Positions 48,370-59,238 of a stretch of DNA of 64,000 nt are shown one piece after another. The stretch comes from Streptomyces sp. TLI_171 (GTDB lineage: Bacteria > Actinomycetota > Actinomycetes > Streptomycetales > Streptomycetaceae): NCBI RefSeq assembly GCF_003610255.1, contig NZ_RAPS01000001.1, forward strand, positions 2,108,001-2,172,000, given 5' to 3'. The position numbers and the translations under genes were made by a program. Every line of letters begins with the position of its first letter. Positions within the stretch are counted from its first letter, which is position 1. The notes under the pieces are model-generated. The model saw nothing but the letters and a program-made list of their open reading frames with translations. It searched no databases and was not told where the DNA came from.

Positions 48370-49122
48370 TCAGTACTGCTGCTGGTAGTACCAGTTCTGC
48401 TGCTGGTCCGGTTCCGGGCCCGGCTGCTGCGGGATGTACGGCTGCTGCTGGTACTGCGCCTGGTACTGCTGCTGGGCGTGGGGATCACCCCAGCCGGAGG
48501 CCCCGGAAGGGTCCTGGTACTGCTGCTGCGCGTACGGGTCCTGGTACTGGTAGACCGGCTGGCCGTACTGGTCGTAGCCGATCAGCAGCGGCTGCGGGGT
48601 CCACTGCTGTTGCTGCTGGTAGCCCGCGGCCTGCTGCTGGTAGTAGTACTGCTGCTGGTACGCCGCCTGGTCCTCGGTGTAGACGCCCGCGTCGAGCTCC
48701 TGGAACTCCTCGTACGCGTAGGGCTGTTCGTCCGGCGCCTCGTCCTCGACCGGTCCGACCTCGCCGACCGGCGCGACCGTCTCCACCGCGGCCACCGCCG
48801 CCCCGCCCGTGGCCGCCGACAGCAGCGGCACCTTCGCCAGCGGACCGGGCAGGCTCCCGTCGGCCCGGCGCAGCGACCACCCCACCGGGCGGCCCCGCTT
48901 CACCGACATCGTCACCATCGCCTGGCCCAGCGCGAACGCGGCCGCGCCGGCCCCTATCACCGGCACCGAGGACTGCGACATCCCCGCCACCACCGCCAGG
49001 AAGCCGGCCAGGGCGAGCGCCCGCCAGCGCAGCGCGGCCCGGTTCTGCAGTAGCAGTTCGGCCGCCAGCCAGAGCGCGACCAGCGCCAACGCGCCATGGA
49101 GGAGCAGGTATCCGATGCCCAT
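48370..49122 (-). CDS. Membrane protein with Gln/Tyr-rich prion-like tail
   Basis: 250 aa from ATG 49122 (GGAGG at 7 nt). Two or three N-terminal helices (GYLLLHGALALVALWLAAEL and ALALAGFLAVVAGM, ALGQAMV) precede an acidic linker (EDEAPDEQPYAYEEFQELD). The last 100 residues are almost only Gln, Tyr, Pro, Asp and Gly, with blocks such as AAYQQQYYYQQQAAGY and DPYAQQQYQDP. I recognise no catalytic domain. The tail looks like a low-complexity self-associating segment. Confidence 0.75.
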   Translation of the reverse strand: MGIGYLLLHGALALVALWLAAELLLQNRAALRWRALALAGFLAVVAGMSQSSVPVIGAGAAAFALGQAMVTMSVKRGRPVGWSLRRADGSLPGPLAKVPLLSAATGGAAVAAVETVAPVGEVGPVEDEAPDEQPYAYEEFQELDAGVYTEDQAAYQQQYYYQQQAAGYQQQQQWTPQPLLIGYDQYGQPVYQYQDPYAQQQYQDPSGASGWGDPHAQQQYQAQYQQQPYIPQQPGPEPDQQQNWYYQQQY

Positions 49123-49249
49123 CCCGCTACCTCCAGCTGCCACCGACACCGCGCGGTTGCGGGCGACTGTACAGGCTCCGGGCAAACACCACCGCATCCC
49201 GTCCGGGACTCACCCGCAACGGCCGCACCGCCTTCACCTCGGCCGCGGC

Positions 49250-50164
49250 TCAGCGCTGGTGGAGCCCGAGGTTCTGGTAGATCTCCAGCGTCGAGGTCGA
49301 GTGGTTCAGCGTGATGAAGTGCAGCCCGGGGGCGCCCTCCGCGAGGAGCCGCTCGGCCATCGCCGTGGCGTGCTCCAGTCCGGCCGCGCGGACCGCGACC
49401 GGGTCGTCGGCGACGGACTCCACCTTCTGCCGGAAGTCCGGCGGGAAGTCCGAGCCGGACAGCTGCGGGAAGCGCACCAGCTGGCGGATGTTGGTGAGGG
49501 GCATGATCTCCGGGATGATCGGCGTCTCGCAGCCCGCCGCGGCGACCCGGTCGCGCAGCCGCAGGTAGTCCTCGACCTCGAAGAACATCTGGGTGATCGC
49601 GTAGTCCGCGCCGGCCCGGCACTTGGCGACGAAGTGCCGGATGTCCTCGTCCCAGTTCTCCGACCGCGGGTGCATCTGCGGGAACGCGGCCACGCCCACG
49701 CAGAAGTCGCCGATCCCCTTGATCAGCTCGACCAGCTCGTACGCGTAGGTGACGCCCTCGGGGTGGCGGACCCACTCGCCCATCAGGTCGCCGGGCGGGT
49801 CGCCGCGCACCGCGAGGACGTTGCGCACGCCCTCGTCGGCGTACTGGCCGATGATGTTGCGCAGTTCGGCCACCGAGTGGTCGACGGCGGTGAGGTGGGC
49901 GACCGGGGTCAGCGTGGTCTCGGTGGCGATCCGGCCGACCAGGTTGACGGTGCGGCCGCGCGAGGAGCCGCCCGCGCCGTACGTCATGCAGACGAAGTTC
50001 GGGTCCAGCGACTCGACCCGGCGGATCGCGTCCCAGAGCTTGCGCTCGCCCTCCTCGTTGCGCGGCGGCATGAACTCGAAGGAGAAGGAGCGGTCGCCTG
50101 CCGCCAGCAGGTCGCGCACGGTCTGCGCGCGGTCGCTTCTGGTGGAGGGAATCCCGAGTGCCAT
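49250..50164 (-). CDS. metF: Methylenetetrahydrofolate reductase
   Basis: 304 aa. A TIM-barrel flavoenzyme with [19 protein letters not shown] at the N-terminus, [26 protein letters not shown] and [10 protein letters not shown]; all are MetF signatures. It makes 5-methyl-THF for methionine synthesis. A TAACCT box 6 nt before the ATG and no ribosome site suggest a leaderless message. Confidence 0.95.
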   Translation of the reverse strand: MALGIPSTRSDRAQTVRDLLAAGDRSFSFEFMPPRNEEGERKLWDAIRRVESLDPNFVCMTYGAGGSSRGRTVNLVGRIATETTLTPVAHLTAVDHSVAELRNIIGQYADEGVRNVLAVRGDPPGDLMGEWVRHPEGVTYAYELVELIKGIGDFCVGVAAFPQMHPRSENWDEDIRHFVAKCRAGADYAITQMFFEVEDYLRLRDRVAAAGCETPIIPEIMPLTNIRQLVRFPQLSGSDFPPDFRQKVESVADDPVAVRAAGLEHATAMAERLLAEGAPGLHFITLNHSTSTLEIYQNLGLHQR

Positions 50165-50170
50165 GCAGGC

Positions 50171-50176
50171 AGGTTA
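50171..50176 (-). promoter_or_regulatory. -10 box of metF (leaderless candidate)
   Basis: TAACCT on the minus strand lies 6 nt before the ATG at 50164. Confidence 0.4.
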
Positions 50177-50343
50177 GCCGTCGGCGGCGCGGCCCGGACA
50201 AACGACGTCCAGGAAATGAGACAGCAGTTGAGATTTCGGCCGCCCCCGCTGAGCTGCCCGAACGACGGGCGGGCGGCACAGCGGACCGGGGCATCCAACC
50301 GGGCGCGTTAGTCTGACTGTCAGCCCATCTATCGGAGTTCCAG

Positions 50344-51450
50344 GTGCCCTCCTCCACCCGTCTTCCCCGCAACCCCGTCGACGCGGAGGACGTGCGCGAC
50401 CGCGTCAACACCGCGCTCGGCGCCTTCATGGCCGAGCGGACCGCCCTGCTCTCCGGCATCTCCGACCAGCTCGGGCCGGTCGCCGAAGCCCTGCGCGACT
50501 TCCTGCTCGACGGCGGCAAGCGGCTGCGGCCCGCGTTCTGCTACTGGGGCTGGCGGGCGGCCGGCGGCGCGACCGACGACCCCGGGATCGAGCGGGCGGC
50601 CGCCGCCCTGGAACTGCTGCAGGCCAGCGCCCTGGTCCACGACGACCTGATGGACCGCAGCGACACCCGCCGCGGCCTGCCCGCCGTCCACCGCCGCTTC
50701 GAGAACCTGCACCGCACCAGCGGCTGGCGCGGCGACCGCGAACAGTACGGCGCGTCCGCCGCCGTCCTGCTCGGCGACCTGCTGCTGATCTGGTGCGACG
50801 AGCTGTTCCACCGCTCCGGGCTGCCCGCCGCCGCCGTCTCCGCGGCCAAGCCCGCCTTCGACCTGATGCGCACCGAGGTCATGCTCGGCCAGTACCTGGA
50901 CGTCCTGGAACCCGTCGCCGGCGACTCCACGGACGCCGAGGCGCTCGACCGGGCCCGGACCGTCCTGCACTACAAGTCCGCGAAGTACACCATCGAACGG
51001 CCGCTGCAGGTCGGCGCGCTGCTGGCCGGCGCCGGGCCCGACCTGGTCGACGCGCTCGGCGCGTTCGGGCTCCCGCTGGGCGAGGCGTTCCAGCTCCGCG
51101 ACGACCTGCTCGGCGTCTTCGGCGACCCCGCCGTCACCGGCAAGCCCGCCGGCGACGACCTCCGCGAGGGCAAGCGCACCCTCCTGGTCGCCCACGCGAT
51201 GCGCGGCCTCTCCCCCGCCGACGCCCACCGCCTCGACACCCGGCTCGGCGCCCCCGACCTCACCCCCGACGAGATCGCCGACCTCACCACCCTGATCACC
51301 CTCAGCGGCGCCCCCGCCCTCGTCGAGGCCCGGATCGACCACCTGCTCACCGACTCCCTCGCTGCCCTCCACGCGGCCCCCCTCGCCGACGCCCGGTCCC
51401 GCGAAGCCCTCGAAGCCCTCGCCGACGCCGCAACCGTCCGCAAGTACTGA
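50344..51450 (+). CDS. Polyprenyl diphosphate synthase (GGPP-synthase-like)
   Basis: 368 aa from GTG 50344 (GGAG at 6 nt; -10-like TAGTCT at 50309). Trans-prenyltransferase motifs: GGKRLRPAFCYWGW, first Asp-rich motif LVHDDLMDRSDTRRG, second FQLRDDLLGVFGD, and KTxKYT-like KSAKYTIERPL. It extends isoprenoid diphosphates; chain length cannot be set from sequence with certainty, but the size and motifs fit a geranylgeranyl-type enzyme. Confidence 0.9.
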   Translation: MPSSTRLPRNPVDAEDVRDRVNTALGAFMAERTALLSGISDQLGPVAEALRDFLLDGGKRLRPAFCYWGWRAAGGATDDPGIERAAAALELLQASALVHDDLMDRSDTRRGLPAVHRRFENLHRTSGWRGDREQYGASAAVLLGDLLLIWCDELFHRSGLPAAAVSAAKPAFDLMRTEVMLGQYLDVLEPVAGDSTDAEALDRARTVLHYKSAKYTIERPLQVGALLAGAGPDLVDALGAFGLPLGEAFQLRDDLLGVFGDPAVTGKPAGDDLREGKRTLLVAHAMRGLSPADAHRLDTRLGAPDLTPDEIADLTTLITLSGAPALVEARIDHLLTDSLAALHAAPLADARSREALEALADAATVRKY

Positions 51451-51466
51451 ACGCACGCGGAGGAAA

Positions 51467-51516
51467 GCACCGACAGGGGCGCGCGGGGGATATCCCCCGC
51501 GCGCCCCTGTCGGTGC
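51467..51516. terminator. 50-bp perfect palindrome, bidirectional terminator
   Basis: The left half GCACCGACAGGGGCGCGCGG then GGGAT (51467-51491) is exactly complementary to the right half (51492-51516), with no spacer; the centre is GATATC. It fills the 68-bp gap between two convergent genes, 16 bp after the prenyl synthase stop and 2 bp from the thiE stop. Confidence 0.8.
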
Positions 51517-51518
51517 CG

Positions 51519-52166
51519 CTACCGCAGGCGTGCTGCGAACTCCGCTGCGGCGGCGGCCGGGTCGTCCGCGGCGGTGAGCGCGCGCACCACGACGACGCGG
51601 GTGGCTCCGGCGTCCAGGACCTGGTCGAGGTTGCCGAGGTCGATGCCGCCGATGGCGAACCAGGGCCGGGCCGGCTTCGCGGCGGCGGCGTAACGCACCA
51701 GCTCCAGGCCGGGCGCGTGGCGGCCGGGCTTGGTGGGCGTGGGCCAGACGGGTCCGGTGCAGAAGTAGTCGACGCCGGGTTCGGTGAGAGCGGTGTCGAC
51801 CTCGGCCCCGGCGTGGCAGGAGCGTCCGATCAGGACGTCCTCGCCGAGGATCTTCCGGGCGACCCGCACCGGCAGGTCGTCCTGTCCGAGGTGCAGCACG
51901 TCGGGCCGGGCGCCGTACGCGACGTCGGCGCGGTCGTTGACGGCGAGGAGCTTGCCGTGGCGCTTGGCGGCGTCGGCGAAGACCTCCAAGTACTCCAGTT
52001 CCTGCTTGGCCTCCAGCCCCTTGTCGCGGAGCTGGACGATGTCCACGCCGCCGGCCAGCACGGCGTCCAGGAACTGGGCGAGGTCGCCCTGCTCGCGGCG
52101 GGCGTCGGTGCAGAGGTAGAGCCGGGCGTCGGCCAGTTGCTGACGTGCCGTCACCGGCGCCGTCAC
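51519..52166 (-). CDS. thiE: Thiamine-phosphate synthase
   Basis: 215 aa from GTG 52166, overlapping the upstream stop in GTGA; GTG 52154 is an alternative. ThiE signatures: [35 protein letters not shown], and phosphate-binding [11 protein letters not shown]. It joins HMP-diphosphate and thiazole phosphate. It is separated from the thiOSG operon and not under its riboswitch. Confidence 0.94.
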   Translation of the reverse strand: MTAPVTARQQLADARLYLCTDARREQGDLAQFLDAVLAGGVDIVQLRDKGLEAKQELEYLEVFADAAKRHGKLLAVNDRADVAYGARPDVLHLGQDDLPVRVARKILGEDVLIGRSCHAGAEVDTALTEPGVDYFCTGPVWPTPTKPGRHAPGLELVRYAAAAKPARPWFAIGGIDLGNLDQVLDAGATRVVVVRALTAADDPAAAAAEFAARLR

Positions 52167-52528
52167 AGGGCCATGGCCTGGGCGCGGCGCTTGACCTCGG
52201 TGCCGCGGTTCTCGCGCAGGGCCTGGATCGGGCTGCCGGGCAGGGAGTCGTCCTCGGTGAACATCCACTCGAGGATCTCCTGGTCGGAGAAGCCGCAGTC
52301 GCGGAGCACGGTGAGGGTGCCGACCAGGTGCTTGACCGGGCCGTCGTCCTCAATGAAGTCGGCGGGGACCTGCAGGGACTTGTTCGGGCCGCGCCGGACG
52401 GCCAGCAGGGTGCGGTTCCGCACCATGTCGCGGACTTCGGTGATCACCACGCCCCACCGCTCGGAGATGTCGGGCAGGTACAGCCACGCGGGGACCAGGG
52501 CGTCAATCTTGGGATCAATCTCGCTCAC
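52163..52528 (-). CDS. Rv2175c-type DNA-binding protein
   Basis: 121 aa from GTG 52528. It contains a short winged-helix-like DNA-binding region ([21 protein letters not shown]) and a C-terminal part ([28 protein letters not shown]). The mycobacterial homologue Rv2175c binds DNA and is a Ser/Thr kinase target, which is of interest given two kinases in this window. TAGGCT lies 7 nt before the GTG, so the mRNA is probably leaderless. thiE follows with a 4-bp overlap. Confidence 0.82.
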   Translation of the reverse strand: MSEIDPKIDALVPAWLYLPDISERWGVVITEVRDMVRNRTLLAVRRGPNKSLQVPADFIEDDGPVKHLVGTLTVLRDCGFSDQEILEWMFTEDDSLPGSPIQALRENRGTEVKRRAQAMAL

Positions 52529-52535
52529 GGCACCC

Positions 52536-52541
52536 AGCCTA
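52536..52541 (-). promoter_or_regulatory. -10 box of Rv2175c-like/thiE unit (leaderless candidate)
   Basis: TAGGCT on the minus strand, 7 nt before GTG 52528. Confidence 0.5.
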
Positions 52542-52566
52542 CCCACGCACCACCCGACTGCCGTCC

Positions 52567-53763
52567 TCAGGCGATCGCGGCCTTCAGCTGGACGCCCGGG
52601 TCGGCGGCGCGCGCCGGGTCGAGCACCGCGCCGCGCTCGATCAGGCGGCGGCCCTGGGCGAGGTCGCGCGGCCGGTCGACGGCGAGCAGGGCGACCAGTG
52701 CGCCGTCGCGCAGCCACAGCACCGTCCAGGCGCGGTCGGACGGCGAGCCGCGCCAGAGCAGGTGGTCGGCCCCGGCGTGCCGGCCGGCGTACTGGACCAT
52801 GCGGTCGAACTGCTCGGACCAGAAGTACGGGACGGGGTCGTAGGGGGTCTCCAGGGTGCCGAGCACGGAGGCGGCGGCGGCGCCGCCGGAGTGCAGGGCG
52901 TGGTCCCAGTGCTGGACGGCGAGCCGGGTGCCGAACCGCGCGGAGGGGTAGGAGACGCAGTCGCCGGCCGCCCAGACCCCGGGGAGCGCGGTGCGCAGCC
53001 GGTCGTCGACGGGCACGGTGCCGTCGGGGTCGAGGGCGAGCGGGCTGTCGGCGAGCCAGCCGGTGGCGGGGCGGGCGCCGATGCCGACCACGACCTCGTC
53101 GGCGGGCAGGTGGGTGCCGTCGGCGAGCAGGATGCCGCCGTCGGCGGATCCGGCGACGGCGGCGCCGCAGTGCAGTTCGACGCCGGCGGCGGCGTACCAG
53201 TCGGTCATCAGGGCGCCGAGTTCGGCGGGCAGGGCGCCGGCCAGCGGGGCGGCGGCGGCCTCGACGACGGTGACCCGGCAGCCCAGGGCGCGGGCGACGG
53301 TGGCGGTCTCGGCGCCGATCCAGCCCGCGCCGACCAGGACGATCCGCTTGCCGGGGGTGAGGGCGGCGCGCAGCGCGTGGGCGTCGTCGACGGTGCGCAG
53401 GGTGCGGGCGTCGGGCAGGCCGGGGAGCGTGCGCGGGTCGGCGCCGGTGGCGATCACCAGGGCGCCGTAGGGGAGTTCGCCGCGGTCGGTGTGCAGGACG
53501 CCGGCGTTCAGGCCGGTGGCGCGGCGGCCGGTGAGGAGTTCGACGTCGAGCTGGTGCCAGTCGAGTTCGAAGGCGGTGGCGTCGGCCTTGCCGAGCAGCA
53601 CGTCCTTGGAGAGCGGGGGGCGGTCGTAGGGGAGGTGGAGTTCCTCCCCGACCAGGGTGATCGCGCCCTGCCAGCCGCCCTGCCGCAGGTTCAGCGCGGC
53701 CTGCGCGCCCGCCATGCCCGCCCCGACCACGACGACCCGGTCCGTTGCCCTCAGTTCAGCCAC
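52567..53763 (-). CDS. FAD-dependent pyridine nucleotide-disulfide oxidoreductase (ferredoxin reductase-like)
   Basis: 398 aa from GTG 53763. Two nucleotide folds are visible: VVVVGAGMAGAQAALNLRQ (FAD) and RIVLVGAGWIGAETATVA (NADH), with ALVIATGADPRTLPG and the C-terminal FAD contact GVWAAGDCVSYPS. This is the rubredoxin/ferredoxin reductase branch that supports oxygenases or P450s; no such partner lies beside it. TAGGGT 7 nt before the GTG suggests a leaderless transcript. It is divergent from the TPP-riboswitch operon. Confidence 0.86.
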   Translation of the reverse strand: MAELRATDRVVVVGAGMAGAQAALNLRQGGWQGAITLVGEELHLPYDRPPLSKDVLLGKADATAFELDWHQLDVELLTGRRATGLNAGVLHTDRGELPYGALVIATGADPRTLPGLPDARTLRTVDDAHALRAALTPGKRIVLVGAGWIGAETATVARALGCRVTVVEAAAAPLAGALPAELGALMTDWYAAAGVELHCGAAVAGSADGGILLADGTHLPADEVVVGIGARPATGWLADSPLALDPDGTVPVDDRLRTALPGVWAAGDCVSYPSARFGTRLAVQHWDHALHSGGAAAASVLGTLETPYDPVPYFWSEQFDRMVQYAGRHAGADHLLWRGSPSDRAWTVLWLRDGALVALLAVDRPRDLAQGRRLIERGAVLDPARAADPGVQLKAAIA

Positions 53764-53770
53764 GGCGTCC

Positions 53771-53776
53771 ACCCTA
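53771..53776 (-). promoter_or_regulatory. -10 box of ferredoxin reductase-like gene (leaderless candidate)
   Basis: TAGGGT on the minus strand, 7 nt before GTG 53763. Confidence 0.5.
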
Positions 53777-53845
53777 CCCAGCGGTGTCCACCCTGCGTAC
53801 GCGCCTTCGGCGGCGGGTCGGCCCGGCGTTAAGGTGGTGGGACTA

Positions 53846-53940
53846 GCTATCACGGGAGCCCGGTGCACCGGGCTGAGAGGCGGGCTGCGGCGGCCCGCGA
53901 CCGTCCGAACCTGATCCGGGTCATGCCGGCGAAGGGAGAA
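53846..53940 (+). promoter_or_regulatory. TPP (thiamine diphosphate) riboswitch
   Basis: Classical thi-box parts in order: CACGGGAGCCC, GGGCTGAGAGG, then GACCGTCCGAACCTGATCCG, with GGGTCATGCCGGCGAAGGGA at the 3' end. The thiO ribosome site overlaps or directly follows the last helix, so control by hiding the ribosome site is likely. High TPP should switch off thiO-thiS-thiG. Confidence 0.95.
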
Positions 53941-53949
53941 GAAGCCGCT

Positions 53950-56095
<2,146 letters not shown>

Positions 56096-56174
56096 GCCGG
56101 GTCCGCCCCGTCCGCCCTGTCTGCGCCCCGGCCGCTCTGCCACCATGGAGCGTCACGGCGTGGAGGGGGAACTC

Positions 56175-56465
56175 ATGGAGCCGAGCAGACCGGCCGGCCA
56201 GGACTGGGCGGCCGTGGTGGTCTGGTGGGGGCCGATGCTGGTGCTCGACGGTTGGCTGCTGTCCGGCGGCCGCGGGCGGGCGGTGGCCCCGCTGCTCGTC
56301 CCGGCGCTGTGCTGCGCCGTGATCGCCGCGATCACGGCGCGCCCGGGCTCGGCGGGCGTGGTGCGGCTGCGCCGGGCGGGTCTGGGCGCGCTGATCGCGC
56401 ACGGCCTGCTGCTGGCCCTGCTGTTCGTGCTGGTCGCCGTCCACCCGCCGCACATCCCGTGGTGA
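56175..56465 (+). CDS. Small membrane protein, unknown
   Basis: 96 aa from ATG 56175, preceded by GGAGGGGGA; ATG 56145 in frame lacks a ribosome site. Three hydrophobic segments (WAAVVVWWGPMLVLDGWLL, VAPLLVPALCCAVIAAI, LIAHGLLLALLFVLVAV). No family recognised. It lies 79 bp after thiG and could be in the same transcript. Confidence 0.65.
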   Translation: MEPSRPAGQDWAAVVVWWGPMLVLDGWLLSGGRGRAVAPLLVPALCCAVIAAITARPGSAGVVRLRRAGLGALIAHGLLLALLFVLVAVHPPHIPW

Positions 56466-56511
56466 GCGCACCGACACCCCGCCCCTGCCGGGCAGTGACC
56501 CGTCCGGCCCC

Positions 56512-56517
56512 TAGACT
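56512..56517 (+). promoter_or_regulatory. -10 box of PASTA kinase gene (leaderless candidate)
   Basis: TAGACT lies 6 nt before GTG 56524, without a ribosome site. Confidence 0.45.
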
Positions 56518-56523
56518 CCTCGG

Positions 56524-58263
56524 GTGGACATGACCCTCGACGATCCCCTCCTCGGCGTGCTGCTCGACGGCCGCTACCGGGTCGAGCAGCGGATCGCGGT
56601 CGGCGGCATGTCGACCGTCTACCGGGGCACGGACACCCGGCTGGACCGGACGGTGGCGCTGAAGGTGATGCACGCCTCGCTGGCCGGCGACGCAGCCTTC
56701 ACCGCCCGGTTCATCCGGGAGGCGAAGGCGGTGGCCCGGCTCGCCCACCCGAACGTGGTGAACGTGCTGGACCAGGGAGCCGACCCGCGGGCCGTGTTCA
56801 TGGCGATGGAGTACGTCCCCGGCCGGAACCTGCGTGACGTGCTGCGCGACCGGGGCGCGCTGTCCGTGCGGGCCGCCCTCGACGTGCTGGAGCCGGTGCT
56901 GGCCGCGCTGGGCGCGGCGCACCGCGCCGACCTGGTGCACCGGGACGTCAAGCCGGAGAACGTGCTGATCACCGACACCGGGATGGTGAAGGTCGCCGAC
57001 TTCGGCCTGGTCGCCCTGCTGGCCGGCCAGGAGGACGGCAGTCCCAGCACCGAGCCGGACCAGCTGCTGGGCACCGTCTCCTACCTGGCGCCGGAGCAGA
57101 TCAGCCGCGAGGTGCAGCCCGACCAGCGGGTGGACGTCTACGCCGCCGGGATCCTGCTGTACGAGATGCTGACCGGCGCGAAGCCGCACACCGGGGCGGA
57201 CGCCGGCGAGGTGATGTACCGGCACCTGCACGAGGACGTCCCGCCGCCCTCGCGCACCGCGCCCGCGGTGGGTCCGGAGCTGGACGCGATAGTGGCCGCG
57301 GCGACCGCCCGGGACCCGCAGGCCCGGCCGTGGGACGCGGTGGAGCTGCTGGCCGCCGTGCAGCGGGCCCGCCGGGCGCTGCCGCCCGCCAGCCTGGACG
57401 CGGAGCCGCCCGCCTCGACCCGCCCCACCCCGCAGTTCAGCCCGGCCGAGGCCACCGCGGTGATCAGCCCGATGGGCGGCCTGGAGCGCACCAGCGTGCT
57501 GGACGTCCCGCCGGAGCTGCTGCCGCCGTCCCGCCCGCCGGTCGAGCCCGCCCGCCCGGGCCGCCGCGCCGCCCGGGCGCGGGCTCCGCGCAGCCGCAAG
57601 CCGCTGATCTGGTCGGCGGTGCTGGTGACGCTGGCGCTGCTGGTCGGCGGGGTGACGTACGCGCTGTCCAGCGCGGTCTACGCGACGGTGCCGAGCGTGC
57701 TGGGGCAGAGCCGCGAGCAGGCCTCGACCACGCTGGACAAGCAGGGGCTGCACGGCGCGTTCAGCGAGCAGTTCAGCGAGTCGGTGCAGGCCGGCCAGGT
57801 GATCTCGACCGATCCGGGCGTCGGCGCCCGGGTCCGCAAGAGCGACGACGTGCGGGTGGTGCTCTCCCGCGGCCCGGAGCGGCTGCCGGTGCCGGACGTG
57901 ACGAACCGTCCGCTGGCGGACGCCGCCAAGGCGCTGGCCGACGCCCGGCTGGCGGCGGGCGCCAGCACCGAGCAGTTCAGCGACACGGTGCCGAAGGGTC
58001 AGGTGATCTCCACCGAGCCGGCCGCGGGCAGCAAGGTGTCGCCGAACGCCCCGGTGTCGCTGACCGTCTCCAAGGGCATGCACCCGGTGCCGGACGTCAA
58101 CGGGATGGGCAAGGACGAGGCGGTGAAGGCCCTGCAGGGGGCCGGGTTCTCGCCGCAGATCGCCGGGCTGCTCCCGCTCGGCAAGGTGACCGGCCAGTCC
58201 CCGGCCGCCGGCACGCCCCGCCCGCAGGGCTCGGCCGTGACGATCACCATCAGCCTGTTCTGA
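56524..58263 (+). CDS. PASTA-domain Ser/Thr protein kinase (PknB-like)
   Basis: 579 aa from GTG 56524 (an in-frame ATG two codons later is possible). Kinase domain about 17-280: GGMSTVYRG, Lys47, HRDVKPEN with Asp141, DFG Asp159, LAPEQ. A Pro/Arg-rich juxtamembrane linker is followed by one membrane helix (about 362-385) and three PASTA repeats (TVPSVLGQSREQA..., PVPDVTNRPLADA..., PVPDVNGMGKDEA...). PASTA domains bind muropeptides or lipid II, so it should couple wall state to phosphorylation of division proteins. A leaderless start is suggested by TAGACT just upstream. Confidence 0.94.
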   Translation: MDMTLDDPLLGVLLDGRYRVEQRIAVGGMSTVYRGTDTRLDRTVALKVMHASLAGDAAFTARFIREAKAVARLAHPNVVNVLDQGADPRAVFMAMEYVPGRNLRDVLRDRGALSVRAALDVLEPVLAALGAAHRADLVHRDVKPENVLITDTGMVKVADFGLVALLAGQEDGSPSTEPDQLLGTVSYLAPEQISREVQPDQRVDVYAAGILLYEMLTGAKPHTGADAGEVMYRHLHEDVPPPSRTAPAVGPELDAIVAAATARDPQARPWDAVELLAAVQRARRALPPASLDAEPPASTRPTPQFSPAEATAVISPMGGLERTSVLDVPPELLPPSRPPVEPARPGRRAARARAPRSRKPLIWSAVLVTLALLVGGVTYALSSAVYATVPSVLGQSREQASTTLDKQGLHGAFSEQFSESVQAGQVISTDPGVGARVRKSDDVRVVLSRGPERLPVPDVTNRPLADAAKALADARLAAGASTEQFSDTVPKGQVISTEPAAGSKVSPNAPVSLTVSKGMHPVPDVNGMGKDEAVKALQGAGFSPQIAGLLPLGKVTGQSPAAGTPRPQGSAVTITISLF

Positions 58264-58280
58264 CGCCCCGTCCGCCCCGT

Positions 58281-58298
58281 CCGCCCCGTCCGGGGCGG
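58281..58298. terminator. Hairpin between kinase and sulfite-oxidase-like gene
   Basis: CCGCCCC and GGGGCGG pair around a GTCC loop. It lies in a run of three tandem CGCCCCGTC units, between convergent genes. Confidence 0.5.
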
Positions 58299-58306
58299 GC
58301 GGCGGC

Positions 58307-58936
58307 TCAGCGCAGCGGACCGTCGCCCTCCTGCTCCTGGTAGGAGTAGCGCTGTTCCTTCCACGGGTCGGCGAGGTTGTGGTAGCCGCGCTCCTCCCAG
58401 AAGCCGCGGCGGTCGGCGCGCATGTACTCCACGGCGCGCACCCACTTGGGGCCCTTCCAGGCGTACAGGTGGGGCACCACCAGGCGGACCGGGAAGCCGT
58501 GTTCGAGGGTGAGCGGCTGGCCGTTGTGGTGGGTGGCGAACACGGTGGCCGGGTCGGCGAAGTCGGCGAGGCGCAGGTTGGCGCTGTAGCCGTACTCGGC
58601 CCAGACCATCACGTGGGTGACGGTCGGGTCGGGCGGGACCAGGTCGAGGACGGTCTTGCCGGCCACCCCGCCCCACTCGTTGCCGAGCATGGAGAACTTG
58701 GTGACGCAGTGGAAGTCGCCGCGCACGGTCACCTTGGGCAGGGCGTGGAAGGCGGCGAAGTCCCAGCTGGTCTTCTCCGCGTCGGCGGTGGCCCCGAACA
58801 CCTGGAAGTCCCAGCTCTGCGGCTTGAACCGGGGCACCGGGCCGTAGTGCAGGACGGGCCAGCCGCGCTGCGGGCGCTGGCCCGGGGGGAGCCTCGGGTC
58901 AGACGGCGGCTGCGGTTCCGATTGGTGCTGACCCAT
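58307..58936 (-). CDS. Sulfite-oxidase-like molybdopterin oxidoreductase
   Basis: 209 aa if started at ATG 58936; a longer frame to 59005 is open, and the ribosome site for 58936 (GGAGG, 1 nt away) is poorly placed, so the start is uncertain. The molybdopterin-binding SUOX fold includes VTVRGDFHCVTKFSMLGNEW, whose Cys should bind molybdenum, then VMVWAEYGYSANLRL and HGFPVRLVVPHLYAWKGPKWV. No Tat signal is seen, so it is probably cytoplasmic. Confidence 0.82.
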   Translation of the reverse strand: MGQHQSEPQPPSDPRLPPGQRPQRGWPVLHYGPVPRFKPQSWDFQVFGATADAEKTSWDFAAFHALPKVTVRGDFHCVTKFSMLGNEWGGVAGKTVLDLVPPDPTVTHVMVWAEYGYSANLRLADFADPATVFATHHNGQPLTLEHGFPVRLVVPHLYAWKGPKWVRAVEYMRADRRGFWEERGYHNLADPWKEQRYSYQEQEGDGPLR

Positions 58937-59238
58937 GCCTCCATGGTGACAGACGGCGGGCGCCGATCCGCGCGCGCCCCCACCGCGCGCCCGCAGGGAA
59001 ATCACGTCTGCCGGAGGGGGGCAACGCGGCGAGAATCCGGTCGCGCGTTCGGGTGAGATACCCCCGAAAGGGCTAACACGCCGAGTATCCGCGCAGGTCA
59101 GAGAATTGCGAACGTCCCGGAAAAGCCTCTCCGCGAAACGACGGTAAGCGTGAACTTACTGGAAGTGCACCCGTTCAGGTGCCACGATGCGGGCAACCGG
59201 GCACCCGACCGGAAATTCCCCGTAGCGGAAGGCAGGCC
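58937..59238. other. Intergenic region upstream of bacterioferritin gene
   Basis: 302 bp. An inverted repeat GTAAG-CGTGAA-CTTAC (59144-59159), 80 bp before bfr, partly resembles an iron box (about 11 of 15 positions by eye), so it may be a regulator site. Nothing else stands out. Confidence 0.35.

Noticed and set aside
59144..59159. GTAAG/CTTAC repeat as a confident bfr iron box
   Set aside because: Only about 11 of 15 consensus positions match; kept as a weak candidate only.
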